Of a stretch of 64,000 bases of DNA, positions 1 through 9,054 are shown piece after piece. Position 1 is the stretch's first letter; the number at the start of each line of letters is the position of its first letter. Made by a program: the position numbers and the translations under genes. The notes under the pieces are model-generated. The model saw nothing but the letters and a program-made list of their open reading frames with translations, was not told the origin of the DNA and searched no databases. This DNA is from DATEKX01 sp963726785 (GTDB lineage: Bacteria > Acidobacteriota > Blastocatellia > UBA7656): positions 434,001-498,000 of the forward strand of contig CAVSDJ010000001.1 of NCBI GenBank assembly GCA_963726785.1, given 5' to 3'.

Positions 1-191
1 TCGCCGCGCTTGCGAAGCGGCTCAATCGCCGAGAGGTTCGCGCCTGCGCGACGCTTTTCGTTGTAGTGCTTGTAGAATGCTTCGCTGCGCGAGAGCAGTT
101 CGGAGAGATATGGAATCTGCTGGGCCGCTGCGTTCAGTTGAATGAGAGCGACCAGCGCAATCAATAAAGCAGCAATGAGCGTCTTCTTCAT
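1..191 (-). CDS. Partial secreted protein, N-terminus only
   Basis: This is the first 63 codons of a minus-strand gene that leaves the window. It starts at an ATG at 191. The N-terminus is a clear signal peptide: MKK, a hydrophobic core rich in Leu, Ile and Ala, and a likely cleavage site after NAAAQ. The mature start (QIPYLSELLSRSEAFYKHYN) is charged and probably helical. Nothing visible identifies a family. A nested palindromic repeat fills the space between it and the 3' end of uvrA. Confidence 0.6.
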   Translation of the reverse strand, partial: MKKTLIAALLIALVALIQLNAAAQQIPYLSELLSRSEAFYKHYNEKRRAGANLSAIEPLRKRG

Positions 192-236
192 AGGTGAATC
201 GTCCTCATTCTGTTTATCTATTAGAAACTGTTTTAG

Positions 237-392
237 AAGAAGCTCCGTAGGAGCAACCTGTCTATAGCAACAGTCGAGCAATTGATTCGTAGCTCCGTAG
301 GAGCAACCTCGCAATCAAGGAGTCGCTCCTACGGAGCTACATAACCTTTCTATGCCACAATACTATAGACAGGTCGCTCCTACGAAGCTTCT
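237..392. repeat. Nested double-palindrome repeat, copy 1
   Basis: Four blocks are arranged A-B-B'-A'. A is AGCTCCGTAGGAGCAACCTG followed by TCTATAG; B is GTAGCTCCGTAGGAGC plus AACCT; B' and A' are their inverted copies. The inner hairpin B-B' has a loop of about 10 nt and the outer arms are 25-35 nt away. It fills the 298-base gap between the 3' end of uvrA and the gene at 1-191; nothing else is seen there. Confidence 0.85.
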
Positions 393-489
393 CAATCAGC
401 TTCTCAGATGAAGTTTAACAAACCGAAGCCGGAAGTCAGAAGCTGCGGTGTAGAAATCACTGGCTTAAAACATTTTCATATTACGACTT

Positions 490-3354
490 CTAACTATTGA
501 CCTGTGACTTCTGCTGTTTCAGAACGCTTCGCAGGAAGCGGCCAGTGTGCGACTGTTTGCACTCGGCGATTATGCCGGGCGGGCCAATTGCAACGACCTT
601 GCCGCCTTCGTCGCCGCCTTCGGGGCCGAGATCAATTACCCAATCCGCGCTCTTTATTACATCAAGATTGTGTTCGATGATGATAATCGAGCCGCCCGCT
701 TCGATCAATTGCCTGAAGGCCGCAAGCAATCTGTTGATGTCGTCAAAGTGAAGACCCGTCGTCGGCTCGTCGAATATGTAAAGCGTTCGCTCGCTCGTCT
801 TCTTCGACAGATAGGCTGCAAGCTTCACTCTTTGCGCCTCGCCGCCCGAAAGCGTAGTCGCAGACTGGCCGAGCCGCAGATAACCGAGCCCTACATCGTC
901 GAGCACCCGCAAGCGCGAAGCGATTCGATTGATGTTGGCGAAAAAGAGCAACGCCTCGCGCACCGTCATATTTAATACGTCATGAATCGAGCGGCCTTTG
1001 TATTTCACGTCGAGCAACGCCGACTTGAAGCGCATCCCTTTGCACTCTTCGCAAGTCAACTCCACGTCGGCGAGGAATTGCATCTCCTTGATCTCGACAC
1101 CGTTGCCTTCGCATCGCTCGCAACGACCGCCCGGCACGTTGAAGCTGAAGTGCGACGAGTCAAAGCCATGCGCTTGAGCTTCGCGAGTCGAAGCGAACAG
1201 ATCGCGAATGCCGTCGTAGACTTTGATGTAAGTGACAGGGTTCGAGCGAGGCGTCCGACCGATTGGCGATTGGTCTACCAGCACTACATCGTTGATGAAC
1301 TGCGCGCCGCGAATTTCTGCGAAAGAACCCACGTGCCCCGTCCATTCGCCGCGCTGCTTTTTTATCCCGGCATAGATGATGTCATGCACCAGCGTTGACT
1401 TGCCCGAACCCGAAACGCCTGTGATGCAGACGGTCATCCCGAGCGGGATGTCAACATCAATGCCTTTCAAGTTGTGCTCGCTCGCGCCGCGAATCTGAAG
1501 CGAGCGAGCGCCGGGCTGCCGCCTGGTCTTAGGCGGTTTGATTTCAAGTTCGCCGCGAAGGTACTTGCCCGTCAGCGACTGGCCGGTTGATAACAATTCT
1601 TCCGGAGTCCCCGAAAAAACCACATCGCCGCCCAGCTCGCCCGCGCCCGGCCCGATGTCGATGATCTTGTCGGCTGACATCATCATCTCAGGCTCGTGTT
1701 CTACGACGAGGACTGTGTTCCCGATGTCGCGCAGGTTTTCCAGTATGCGAATGAGCCGCTGGTTGTCGCGCGGGTGAAGCCCGATTGATGGCTCGTCCAG
1801 CACGTAGATCGCGCCGACAAGCGATGCGCCGAGGTTCGTCGCAAGCTGTATGCGTTGCGCCTCGCCGCCCGAAAGAGTCGAAGCCAATCGGTCGAGCGTC
1901 AGGTATTGAAGCCCTACGTCAATCAGAAACTTCAAACGGCTCCGAATTTCGTGAAGCAGGCGACCGGCTATGTCGAGTTCCGATTCCGTCAGGTTGATCT
2001 CGTCGAAAAACACCGAGGCTTCGGCAGCGGTCATCGCACAGATCTGCGGCAGAGTCTTTCCGCATACTTTGACCAATCGCGCTTCGAGCCTGAGTCGCGC
2101 GCCATTGCAATCGGGACAGAGCGTGTAGCCGCGATACTTCGACAAGAAGACTCGCACGTGCAGCTTGTACTTTTTGGTTTCAAGCCAGTCGAAGAATCCT
2201 TTCACTCCGTCGAATCCATTGCGTCCTTGAACGATAGTCTTTTGCTGTTCGCGGCTCAACTGGCGAAAAGCAACATCGGTTGGAATGCCGGATTGCTTTG
2301 CGAATTTTATCAGTTCCTTTTGCGCCCAATCGTATTGCGGCTTCGTCCATGGCTCAATTGCGCCTTGCGAAAGACTAAGCTCGCGGTTCGGAATAACCAG
2401 ATCAAGATCAAGTCCTATGGTGTTGCCGAACCCCTGGCAAGTCGGGCACGCGCCGAATGGGTTGTTGAAGCTGAACAGCCTTGGCTCGGGCGCGGCATAT
2501 TTGATGTTGCAATTTTTGCACTCGAAGCTCTCAGAAAATTCCAATCTCGTGTGCGACTCGTCAGCCGTTTCAATCACAGCCTGCCCGTGGCCTTCCTGAT
2601 AACAGACTTCAAGCGAATCAACCAGTCGCGTTCGAACATCATTGCGCGCGACAAGCCGGTCAACAAGCACGAATGTATTGTCAAAGTTGTTGTCCGTGTA
2701 GCTGTCGGGCGTTGCAAGCTCAATCGTGCGACCGTCTTTGTAGAGCCGCGTAAATCCGCGCTGCATCAAGCTCATCAGGTGCGCGTTGATGCGGGTCTGC
2801 TGGCTGGCGACGGATTCGCGCGCTTTACGCTTTTTCTTTTTAGCGTCGCCGTTTGTGCTCGCGTCAATCTCTTCCATCCCCGCCGACGCCGGGAACAGCA
2901 CATAAAAGCGCGTGCCTTCGGCAATCTGCAAGACTTCGTCCGCGATGGATTCAGGCGTGTCGCGGCTAACTTCTTCGCCGCAGTTGGCGCAGAATGTTTT
3001 GCCGATTCGAGCGTAGAGCAGGCGAAGATAATCGAAAATTTCGGTCTGAGTCGCAACGGTAGAGCGGGGATTTCGAGTCGCGTTCTTTTGACGAATAGAG
3101 ATTGCCGGGCAGATGCCGATTACTTCATCAACATCCGGCTTATCCATCCGTTCAAGGAACTGCCGCGCGTAAGCCGATAATGATTCAACGTAGCGCCGCT
3201 GGCCTTCGGCGTAGATGGTGTCGAACGCGAGGCTCGATTTTCCTGACCCGCTCACGCCTGTGACGACTGTCAGTTTGTTAATCGGTATTTGTACAGTGAT
3301 GTTCTTAAGATTATGAACGCGCGCGCCGCGCACGCTGATGACTTCTTCAAGCAT
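490..3354 (-). CDS. uvrA: UvrABC excinuclease subunit A
   Basis: UvrA is the DNA-damage-recognition ATPase of nucleotide excision repair. The protein has two ABC modules. The first P-loop is GVSGSGKSSLAFDTIYAEG near residue 45, the second is GVSGSGKSTLVHDIIYAG, and ABC signatures TLSGGEAQR occur in both halves. Cys pairs of the UvrA zinc modules are visible (CANCG, CKNCN, CPTCQG, CPDCNG, CERCEG, CEECKG). At about 954 residues it is full length. The start chosen is the ATG at 3354 (MLEEVISVRGARVHNLKN), which matches where the family begins; in-frame ATGs at 3387 and 3375 would add 11 or 7 residues. It stands alone, flanked on both sides by copies of the same nested palindrome. Confidence 0.96.
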   Translation of the reverse strand: MLEEVISVRGARVHNLKNITVQIPINKLTVVTGVSGSGKSSLAFDTIYAEGQRRYVESLSAYARQFLERMDKPDVDEVIGICPAISIRQKNATRNPRSTVATQTEIFDYLRLLYARIGKTFCANCGEEVSRDTPESIADEVLQIAEGTRFYVLFPASAGMEEIDASTNGDAKKKKRKARESVASQQTRINAHLMSLMQRGFTRLYKDGRTIELATPDSYTDNNFDNTFVLVDRLVARNDVRTRLVDSLEVCYQEGHGQAVIETADESHTRLEFSESFECKNCNIKYAAPEPRLFSFNNPFGACPTCQGFGNTIGLDLDLVIPNRELSLSQGAIEPWTKPQYDWAQKELIKFAKQSGIPTDVAFRQLSREQQKTIVQGRNGFDGVKGFFDWLETKKYKLHVRVFLSKYRGYTLCPDCNGARLRLEARLVKVCGKTLPQICAMTAAEASVFFDEINLTESELDIAGRLLHEIRSRLKFLIDVGLQYLTLDRLASTLSGGEAQRIQLATNLGASLVGAIYVLDEPSIGLHPRDNQRLIRILENLRDIGNTVLVVEHEPEMMMSADKIIDIGPGAGELGGDVVFSGTPEELLSTGQSLTGKYLRGELEIKPPKTRRQPGARSLQIRGASEHNLKGIDVDIPLGMTVCITGVSGSGKSTLVHDIIYAGIKKQRGEWTGHVGSFAEIRGAQFINDVVLVDQSPIGRTPRSNPVTYIKVYDGIRDLFASTREAQAHGFDSSHFSFNVPGGRCERCEGNGVEIKEMQFLADVELTCEECKGMRFKSALLDVKYKGRSIHDVLNMTVREALLFFANINRIASRLRVLDDVGLGYLRLGQSATTLSGGEAQRVKLAAYLSKKTSERTLYIFDEPTTGLHFDDINRLLAAFRQLIEAGGSIIIIEHNLDVIKSADWVIDLGPEGGDEGGKVVAIGPPGIIAECKQSHTGRFLRSVLKQQKSQVNS

Positions 3355-3478
3355 TGTATCCCGCTTGTTCTCCATGCATGTAAACAAATAGGCTAGTATG
3401 CGAACTGTTAATCATAGCACCGGGTCGCGCGATGAATCAATTTGGGATTGGGGGAGCGGAAGACCGTTGTAGCTATTT

Positions 3479-3580
3479 AGCTCCGTAGGAGCGACCTGTC
3501 TATAGCAGTCGGCAAAGTAGAATTGCTCGTAGCTCCGTAGGAGCGACCTATTAATCAACAGGTCGCTCCTACGGAGCTAG
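3479..3580. repeat. Nested double-palindrome repeat, copy 2 (lacks A')
   Basis: Blocks A, B and B' of the same element as at 237-392 are present (TAGCTCCGTAGGAGCGACCT twice, then its inverse). The outer A' arm is missing. It lies between the start of uvrA and the 3' end of the receiver-domain gene. Confidence 0.85.
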
Positions 3581-3595
3581 GGGACAGAATCCGGC

Positions 3596-4015
3596 TTACT
3601 GCTCGTCGCCTTCGAACTTGAGCCAGATGTCCAATTGGGCTTTGAGTTTGTCAGGGTCGAAAGGTTTTATGAGAACGGCGTTGCAGCCTGCCTTTTGAGC
3701 TTCGCGGCGAAGCGTGGGTTTGTCGCTTGTCAGCATCAACAGGATGGGCGCGATTGAAGATGCAGTTTCGCGTATCTCTCTTGCGACCGTAATACCGTCG
3801 GTTTTATCTGCCGTGTGGTTGAGCAGAATCAAGTCAGGGCTTTCAGATGTCGCGATCAATATCGCTTCGCCGGGCTTATCCGTTGTGAGCAATTCATAAT
3901 CGTGACCGAGTATGGCATCAAACAGCTTCTGGTAAGTGCTGGTGTCAAGCACGAGCAGGCGAGGCTTTTTTGATTTCATGTTCCCGTTTTTTTCGGCTTG
4001 ATCTTTGGTCGTCAT
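3596..4015 (-). CDS. Receiver (REC) domain protein lacking the phosphoacceptor Asp
   Basis: This stand-alone receiver-like protein has 139 residues, or 127 if it starts at the second Met (3979). The CheY fold is recognisable: LLVLDTSTY at the first strand, DLILLN at the third, MLTSDKP at the fourth and the conserved Lys in LIKPFD at the fifth. The residue that normally accepts phosphate (Asp in DLILLD) reads Asn in DLILLNHTADKTDG, and the acidic pair after strand 1 is reduced to one Asp. It is therefore probably not phosphorylated in the usual way and may act as a protein-binding pseudo-receiver. No output domain or partner kinase adjoins it. Confidence 0.75.
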   Translation of the reverse strand: MTTKDQAEKNGNMKSKKPRLLVLDTSTYQKLFDAILGHDYELLTTDKPGEAILIATSESPDLILLNHTADKTDGITVAREIRETASSIAPILLMLTSDKPTLRREAQKAGCNAVLIKPFDPDKLKAQLDIWLKFEGDEQ

Positions 4016-4158
4016 ATTGTACCCGTGTTGAAAGGTTCAACAATCCTAGCACCAAAATCCCCTTTGTCAATGAAGAGAGAATCAAAGAAGGAAAAAGAAA
4101 CCCCCGGTATCGCGTCTCGCTTCATGCTTTCACTTCATCATTGTGAATTTTACGTTGC

Positions 4159-4188
4159 TTGACATGCCATCAAGCTGGAACCTATACT
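4159..4188 (+). promoter_or_regulatory. Sigma-70-type promoter upstream of ribH-nusB
   Basis: TTGACA at 4159-4164 and TATACT at 4183-4188 are separated by 18 nt, close to the vegetative consensus. They lie about 110 nt before the ribH start. The rest of the 281-base gap before ribH shows no gene and no recognisable FMN riboswitch. Confidence 0.55.
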
Positions 4189-4296
4189 CGTCTTTCGGTT
4201 GATGATTGATAATTGGGCCGCAGCGTTCGAGTGTGATGTAAACCCTATTCAACCGAGTTATGAAAGCTGCGGGCCAGAAAACGGAGACTGTACTGA

Positions 4297-4761
4297 TTGG
4301 CTAAGACGGTCCAGGGTCGGCTCAACGCGGAGGGACTTCGCGTGGCGATTGTTGCAAGCCGCTGGAATGACTTCGTCGTGAGCCGCTTGATAAGCGGCGC
4401 GGTTGATGCTCTCGAACGGCTCGGCGCATCAAGCGACGCCATAACTATTGTTCGCGTGCCCGGCTCGTTTGAAATACCTATGGCTGCCCGTCGCGCTGCT
4501 CAAAGTGGCAACTACGACGCGCTGATTTGCATAGGCGTAATCATTCGTGGAGAGACTTCTCATAATGAACATATAGCATCGGAAGTCTTCAAAGGCATCG
4601 CTCAAGTATCTCTTGAAACAAACCTCCCCATATCGCTTGGAGTAGTGACAGCGGACAATCTCGAACAAGCTATTGATCGCGCCGGGGCCAAATCCGGTAA
4701 TAAGGGGTTTGAGGCAGCAATGTCGGCAGTCGAGCTTGCAAACCTCTATCGCGAATTCTGA
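4297..4761 (+). CDS. ribH: 6,7-dimethyl-8-ribityllumazine synthase
   Basis: RibH condenses 5-amino-6-ribitylaminouracil with 3,4-dihydroxy-2-butanone 4-phosphate, the penultimate step of riboflavin synthesis. Family motifs are present: ASRWNDFVVSRLISGA, VRVPGSFEIPMAARRAA, CIGVIIRGETSHNEHIASE with the catalytic His, and LGVVTADNLEQAIDRAG. At 154 residues it is full length. The start appears to be TTG (LAKTVQGRL, read as Met), because no ATG or GTG lies in a suitable place. nusB follows 52 nt downstream, a common pairing. Confidence 0.95.
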   Translation: MAKTVQGRLNAEGLRVAIVASRWNDFVVSRLISGAVDALERLGASSDAITIVRVPGSFEIPMAARRAAQSGNYDALICIGVIIRGETSHNEHIASEVFKGIAQVSLETNLPISLGVVTADNLEQAIDRAGAKSGNKGFEAAMSAVELANLYREF

Positions 4762-4813
4762 AGCAGTGGGCGTTTCAGAGTAATACTAATTGTAAAGTAG
4801 CAGGGTTTGAATT

Positions 4814-5263
4814 ATGGGTGCCAGGCGTAAGGCTCGCGTTTGTGCCTTACAAATGCTCTTTCAATACGACATCGCAAGACCCCGTCTTGATGAGCTTTCG
4901 AGCACTTACTGGGAAGCTTTCGGCGAGGATATGAGCGATGTGCCTCGCGACTTCTCCAATAACCTTGCGGCGGGCGCAATTGCTCACCTCGAAGAAATAG
5001 ACGACCTCATCATAAAGCGCGCCGAAAACTGGCGTATAAAACGCATGGCGGTCGTAGATCGCAACATCCTGCGGCTCGCCATTTACGAATTTCTATACGA
5101 ACCAGATACGCCAAAGACCGTCATCATAAATGAAGCTCTGGAGATTGCGCGGCGCTTTTCGACTTTTGAAGCGACTCAGTTCATCAACGGTATACTAGAC
5201 GCCATAAAGCGCGACCTCGAAGATAATCAGACTGCCTCGATAGCGACAACAAGCCAGCAATGA
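4814..5263 (+). CDS. nusB: Transcription antitermination factor NusB
   Basis: NusB binds boxA RNA with ribosomal protein S10 and supports antitermination on rRNA operons. The 149-residue all-helical protein begins GARRKARVCALQMLFQYDIA and has the conserved second half (RAENWRIKRMAVVDRNILR, TPKTVIINEALEIARRFS, FINGILDAI). The ATG at 4814 fits the family. It probably shares a transcript with ribH. An inverted repeat follows immediately. Confidence 0.95.
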   Translation: MGARRKARVCALQMLFQYDIARPRLDELSSTYWEAFGEDMSDVPRDFSNNLAAGAIAHLEEIDDLIIKRAENWRIKRMAVVDRNILRLAIYEFLYEPDTPKTVIINEALEIARRFSTFEATQFINGILDAIKRDLEDNQTASIATTSQQ

Positions 5264-5267
5264 TTCC

Positions 5268-5376
5268 TGATTTTGGATTTTGGATTTTAGATTTTGGATT
5301 GAGCAACTCAAGGCTTCAGGCTCAGGTGAAATTCAAACTCTTCAACCCAAAATCTAAAATCTAAAATCCAAAATCT
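5268..5376. repeat. Inverted repeat of ATTTTGGATTTTAGATTTTG type
   Basis: The left arm (5268-5300) is made of GATTTTGG and TTTTAGATTTTGGATT units. The right arm (5346-5376) is its inverse, CAAAATCTAAAATCTAAAAT. It ends right against the cheA start codon, so cheA has no visible Shine-Dalgarno sequence. A second copy lies at 24186-24283. Confidence 0.8.
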
Positions 5377-5377
5377 T

Positions 5378-7502
5378 ATGATAGACGACAAAGCGCTCTT
5401 GAGTGAGTATCTGTCCGAATCCGAAGAATTGCTGGATTCGCTGCTTTCGGATCTCGATTCTTTCCCCGCGCGCTCGACTGCCGCCCCCGACATCAATCTC
5501 ATCAATCGCATATTCCGCACAGTCCACTCGCTGAAAGGTCTTTCCGGCATGATGGGACTTGCCGAAGTGCAATCTCTCGCTCACGAGTTTGAAGACATAC
5601 TCGACGACCTCCGTCTCGGCCAGCTTGCGCTCACCGAAGATGCGACGACCGCGCTTCAAGAAGCGGGCGCGGGGCTTGCCGCTCTCGTCGGCGGCGCTGC
5701 TCGCGGCACTGCCGGCGAAGAAGACTTCGACCGTTTGCGCAGTCTTCTCATCTCGATCGCCACGCGGCCACGCGAGCGCGCTAAAAAAGATGATGCGGGC
5801 ATTGACTCGATCAATCTCTCGCCACGCGAGCGCAGTTTGCTGACGGAATACGAAGAACATAGAATCCACGAGAATCTCAATGCAGGCAGATCATTTTATT
5901 CAGATCATCGTTAATTTTGAAGTCGGCAAGCTCGACACCTCTTATCGCGCGCTGACATCCAAGCTCGCAGACCGTGGCGAACTGATTACGACCTTGCCCG
6001 AAACAGCAAGCGAGCCTTCGCTTGTCGCTTTCAAACTGGTCTTCGCCACTCAATTAAAAGAGACCGACCTCAAGCCCGTCGTCGAGCCGTTCGGCGGGCG
6101 CGTTTCCAGGTTAGGCCCTTCGACCTGGCGGCGAGCGGGCGCAGCGCTTCGCAGCGTCGGACGCAAACAAAAGAAACAGGGCGGCAAATCCACCGGCAAG
6201 AGTTCGAGCGAAGTGCTTCCGCCTGCGTTCGCGCAGGAATCGCTACAGCCGCTGTCGCCGAGCGTGCGCGTCGAGATGGCACAGATTGACGAGTTGTCCG
6301 GGCTTGCGCACGAGCTTTCAATCGAGATGCAGAAGTCTTGCTTCGATGGCCGACCGATTTTTGATTGCCGCAGGACTTGGGAGCGCGCGAGCAGTTCGAC
6401 CTTCGTTTCAGCGCGAGGCGAATCGAGCGCGAATTTCTGCAACTGGAAGAACGTCTGGTCGAGCTTCGCATGGTGTCGCTTGCGCAGACATTCACGCGAG
6501 CGGCGCGACTTGCGGGCAGATTGGCGCGCGAGCTTGGCAAGTCCGTCTCGGTCGAAGTCACAGGGCGCGACACGCAACTTGATAAAGTGATAGTTGATCG
6601 CATATCGGATTCTATCTATCACGTGTTGCGCAATGCGATAGATCACGGCATAGAGATGCCTGATGACCGCCGCCTTCGGGGCAAGAACCCGCGAGGGAAG
6701 ATAAAAATTGAAGCGAGCCTTGAAGGCACGCGGGCCATAATCGCCATTACGGATGACGGGCGCGGAGTTGATCCCGAAGAGGTTCGCGCGAGCGCGCGCG
6801 AAGCCGCTTTGATTTCAGACGACGAAGAGTTGAGCGAAGAAGAGACTTTGCGTTTGCTGGTCAGGCCCGGTTTTTCAACAGCCGATTATGTGTCAGCCGT
6901 TTCCGGGCGCGGCGTCGGGCTTGATGCGGTCGAGCGAACGATGCACGAACTGGGCGGCGAAGTTCGCATCTCGTCTGAAAAAAATAAATGGACCAGATTC
7001 GAGCTTGCCGTGCCGACTACGCTCGTTTTGATCTCCGCGTTTATCGTGAGGGCGAGCGAATGGCGATACGCGATAAACGTCGGCCAGATAGTCGAACTGC
7101 TTTACGTTTCGTCTGACGACATACTCGGGCGCGACGGCAAGAGAAGCGTCGGATGGCGCGGCACACCGATTCCGCTTGTCGAGCTGAAGTACTTGCTCGG
7201 ACTTGGAGGCGCGCGCGTGTTCGAGCATCAAGCGACAGGCAATGGCGAGCAAACGGAAAGGTTGGGTGACGCAAGGACGCACGTCAAACAGAGTTCCTAT
7301 CTTTATTACTCGCGCGGTTGACAGACACATCGCCATTGCCGTTGAGCAATTTGACGAGCAGCGTGAGATAATCGTGAAGTCGCTCGGCTTGATGGCGCGC
7401 AAGATCAAAGGCGTTGTCGGCGCAGTTGACCTCGAAGGCGGAGACGTCGCGCTCGTGCTCGACCTGCCGAGCCTGTTGGTTTTCAGAAGCATGAGATTAT
7501 AA
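5378..7502 (+). pseudogene. cheA: Chemotaxis histidine kinase CheA, frameshifted
   Basis: CheA autophosphorylates on a His of its Hpt domain and passes phosphate to CheY and CheB. The order here is: Hpt domain with the phosphorylation motif VHSLKG (His about 50); a regulatory/linker region; a dimerisation helix pair; the HATPase with NAIDHGIE, ITDDGRGV and SGRGVGLDAV; and a C-terminal CheW-like domain ending at 7502. The reading frame changes near 5895 (in TTTT), near 6330, near 6380 (in GGG) and in about 7260-7290. Coding is strongly conserved on both sides of each break with no missing domain. Single-base assembly errors are therefore more likely than decay, but as read no intact protein is made. 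Confidence 0.85.
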
Positions 7503-7521
7503 ATGCGGCGCGAAATCTGTA

Positions 7522-8041
7522 ATGGCGGAAAATAAGAAAGTCTCAACGAAAAAGAGCGAAGATCAGGATCGGCCCGATACCGCTTATCTTGCAAACTTCA
7601 GAGCCTGCTGACGACAGGATTGATGTTGCTTCGGTTTTGTTGTTCGAGATTGGCGGCAAAGCATTCGCCATCGGAGTTGAGAACACGGAAGGCGTAGTTG
7701 ATTGCCCGCGAATCTCGCCGCTGCCAAGCCCGCCCGATGGAATGGCAGGCGTTGCGAGCGTGCGCGGGCGAATGACTCTTGTGATGGACTTGAGTTTGAA
7801 AGCAAACCAGAACGTGGGCAAGTGGCGTCTAATATTAATAAAAGGAGAAGCGCAACTGGGACTGCTTGCGGAGCGCGTCGAAGGCGTCATTGCTCTTGAC
7901 GCGGACAAGCTGCGCCATGTTGACAAAATGCCAACGCGCGCGAAGACCAGTGAAGAGAGCAATTGGCCCGCGCGTTCTTATTTTACCAGCGATGATCGTC
8001 GCGTGCCGATTATAGATGTTGAGCGGCTCATTGAGATATAG
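7522..8041 (+). CDS. cheW: CheW-like coupling protein, probably one frameshift
   Basis: CheW proteins tie CheA to chemoreceptors. The intact frame from a TTG at 7589 encodes a single CheW domain (VLLFEIGGKAFAIGVENTEG, VASVRGRMTLVMDLS, LGLLAERVEGVIALD, RRVPIIDVERLIEI). An ATG at 7522 opens a Lys-rich leader (MAENKKVSTKKSEDQDRPD) that runs out of frame near 7590 exactly where the CheW domain begins, so the true start may be 7522 with one indel. It lies 20 nt after cheA. Confidence 0.8.
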
Positions 8042-8053
8042 CCGCTGATTAAA

Positions 8054-8922
8054 ATGGATCAAGTGAGCACAAGAACAGAAGACGGAATCCGGCAGAAAGG
8101 GCCGACGCTCGATGAGACGACTTTTCAACTCCTGAGGCGGCGCATAACCTCTGCGAGCGGTATCTACATACTGGGTGACGAGAACTCGCGTTTTTTGCTG
8201 GAGCGGAGATTAAGACCGCACTTGCGCCGTCGCGGCCTCACGTCCTTTGCCGAATACGAAGCCTCGCTGGATGAAAAGGAATTCGACGCGCTGCTGGATG
8301 TTGTAGCAATCCACGAAACGTATTTCTTCAGAGAGAAGCGTCAACTGAAAGTTTTTTCCGAGCAGATAATTCCTGAGCTTGCGCTTTCAAACAGCGCGAT
8401 CAAAATATGGAGCGCGGGTTGTTCTACGGGCGAAGAGGCTTACACGATAGCGATGTTGCTGGCCGAGGATAATCTTCTCGACGGTCAGCTCGGAAGTCGT
8501 GGCGAGCGATTTGAGCAATCGTGTGATCGAATCGGGCAAGCACGCTGTATATGGCGCTTCGAGTTTTAGAACGACCGAACCGCAATTCAAAGAAAGATAC
8601 TTCGAGGATACTGGGCACGGATTGTGGCGCGCAAATCGGGGCGCTTCGCTCGGCTGTCCGATTCGAGCAATCCAATCTTGTAGGACTCAACGTCTCTGTG
8701 TCGCAAAAAACTCTTGCGGTGGATGACGGGTTCGATGTGATCTTTTGTAGAAACGTTTTGATGTACTTCGATAATGATGCTGTAAAAAAAGTTTTGAAAA
8801 CCATTCGCTCGCTGCTGAAAGACGGAGGCTACCTGCTGCTGGGCCATGCCGAATCATTGTTGCCTGTAGGGTCGGGCTTCGAGTCTGTTCAAATCGGGCG
8901 AGAGCTTATTCATAGAAAATAG
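8054..8922 (+). pseudogene. cheR: Chemoreceptor methyltransferase CheR, frameshifted
   Basis: CheR methylates receptor glutamates using S-adenosylmethionine. The N-terminal helical domain (residues 20-90) is followed by HETYFFREKRQL, the SAM-binding motif WSAGCSTGEEAYTIAM, then VVASDLSNRVIE, GFDVIFCRNVLMYFD and GGYLLLGHAESL. The frame changes twice, near 8490 and near 8637 (in GGGG). All parts of the domain are recoverable in order. There are 12 nt between the cheW stop and this start. Sequence error is the likelier explanation, given the similar breaks in neighbouring genes. Confidence 0.85.
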
Positions 8923-8926
8923 GAGT

Positions 8927-9048
8927 TAGGAGAAATGATGAATGATGAACGATGAGGGATGAACTAAAGAGGAAACGGAAGCCGGATTAAATAAATAATC
9001 CTCTGCCGCAATTCATCGTTCATCATTCATCGTTCATCATTTCTCCTA
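8927..9048. repeat. Inverted repeat of GATGAATGATGAACGATGA type
   Basis: The left arm (8927-8955) and right arm (9013-9048) are inverted copies built of ATGATGAA and TTCATCATTCATC units. The repeat starts just after cheR and ends 7 nt before the cheB start codon. Related copies lie near 20.95, 21.1 and 37.87 kb. Confidence 0.8.
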
Positions 9049-9054
9049 GTCATT

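Noticed and set aside
237..392. Repeated 20-27 bp units considered as a CRISPR array
   Set aside because: The units are inverted, not direct, appear only in pairs with fixed architecture, have no regular spacers, and no cas gene is near.
1855..3180. Long open frame (441 codons) on the plus strand, opposite uvrA
   Set aside because: It is antisense to a certain uvrA and its Arg/Ala-rich translation has no family features. Such frames are expected opposite GC-rich genes.
4016..4296. FMN riboswitch upstream of ribH
   Set aside because: The conserved RFN-element segments could not be found; only promoter-like hexamers are visible.
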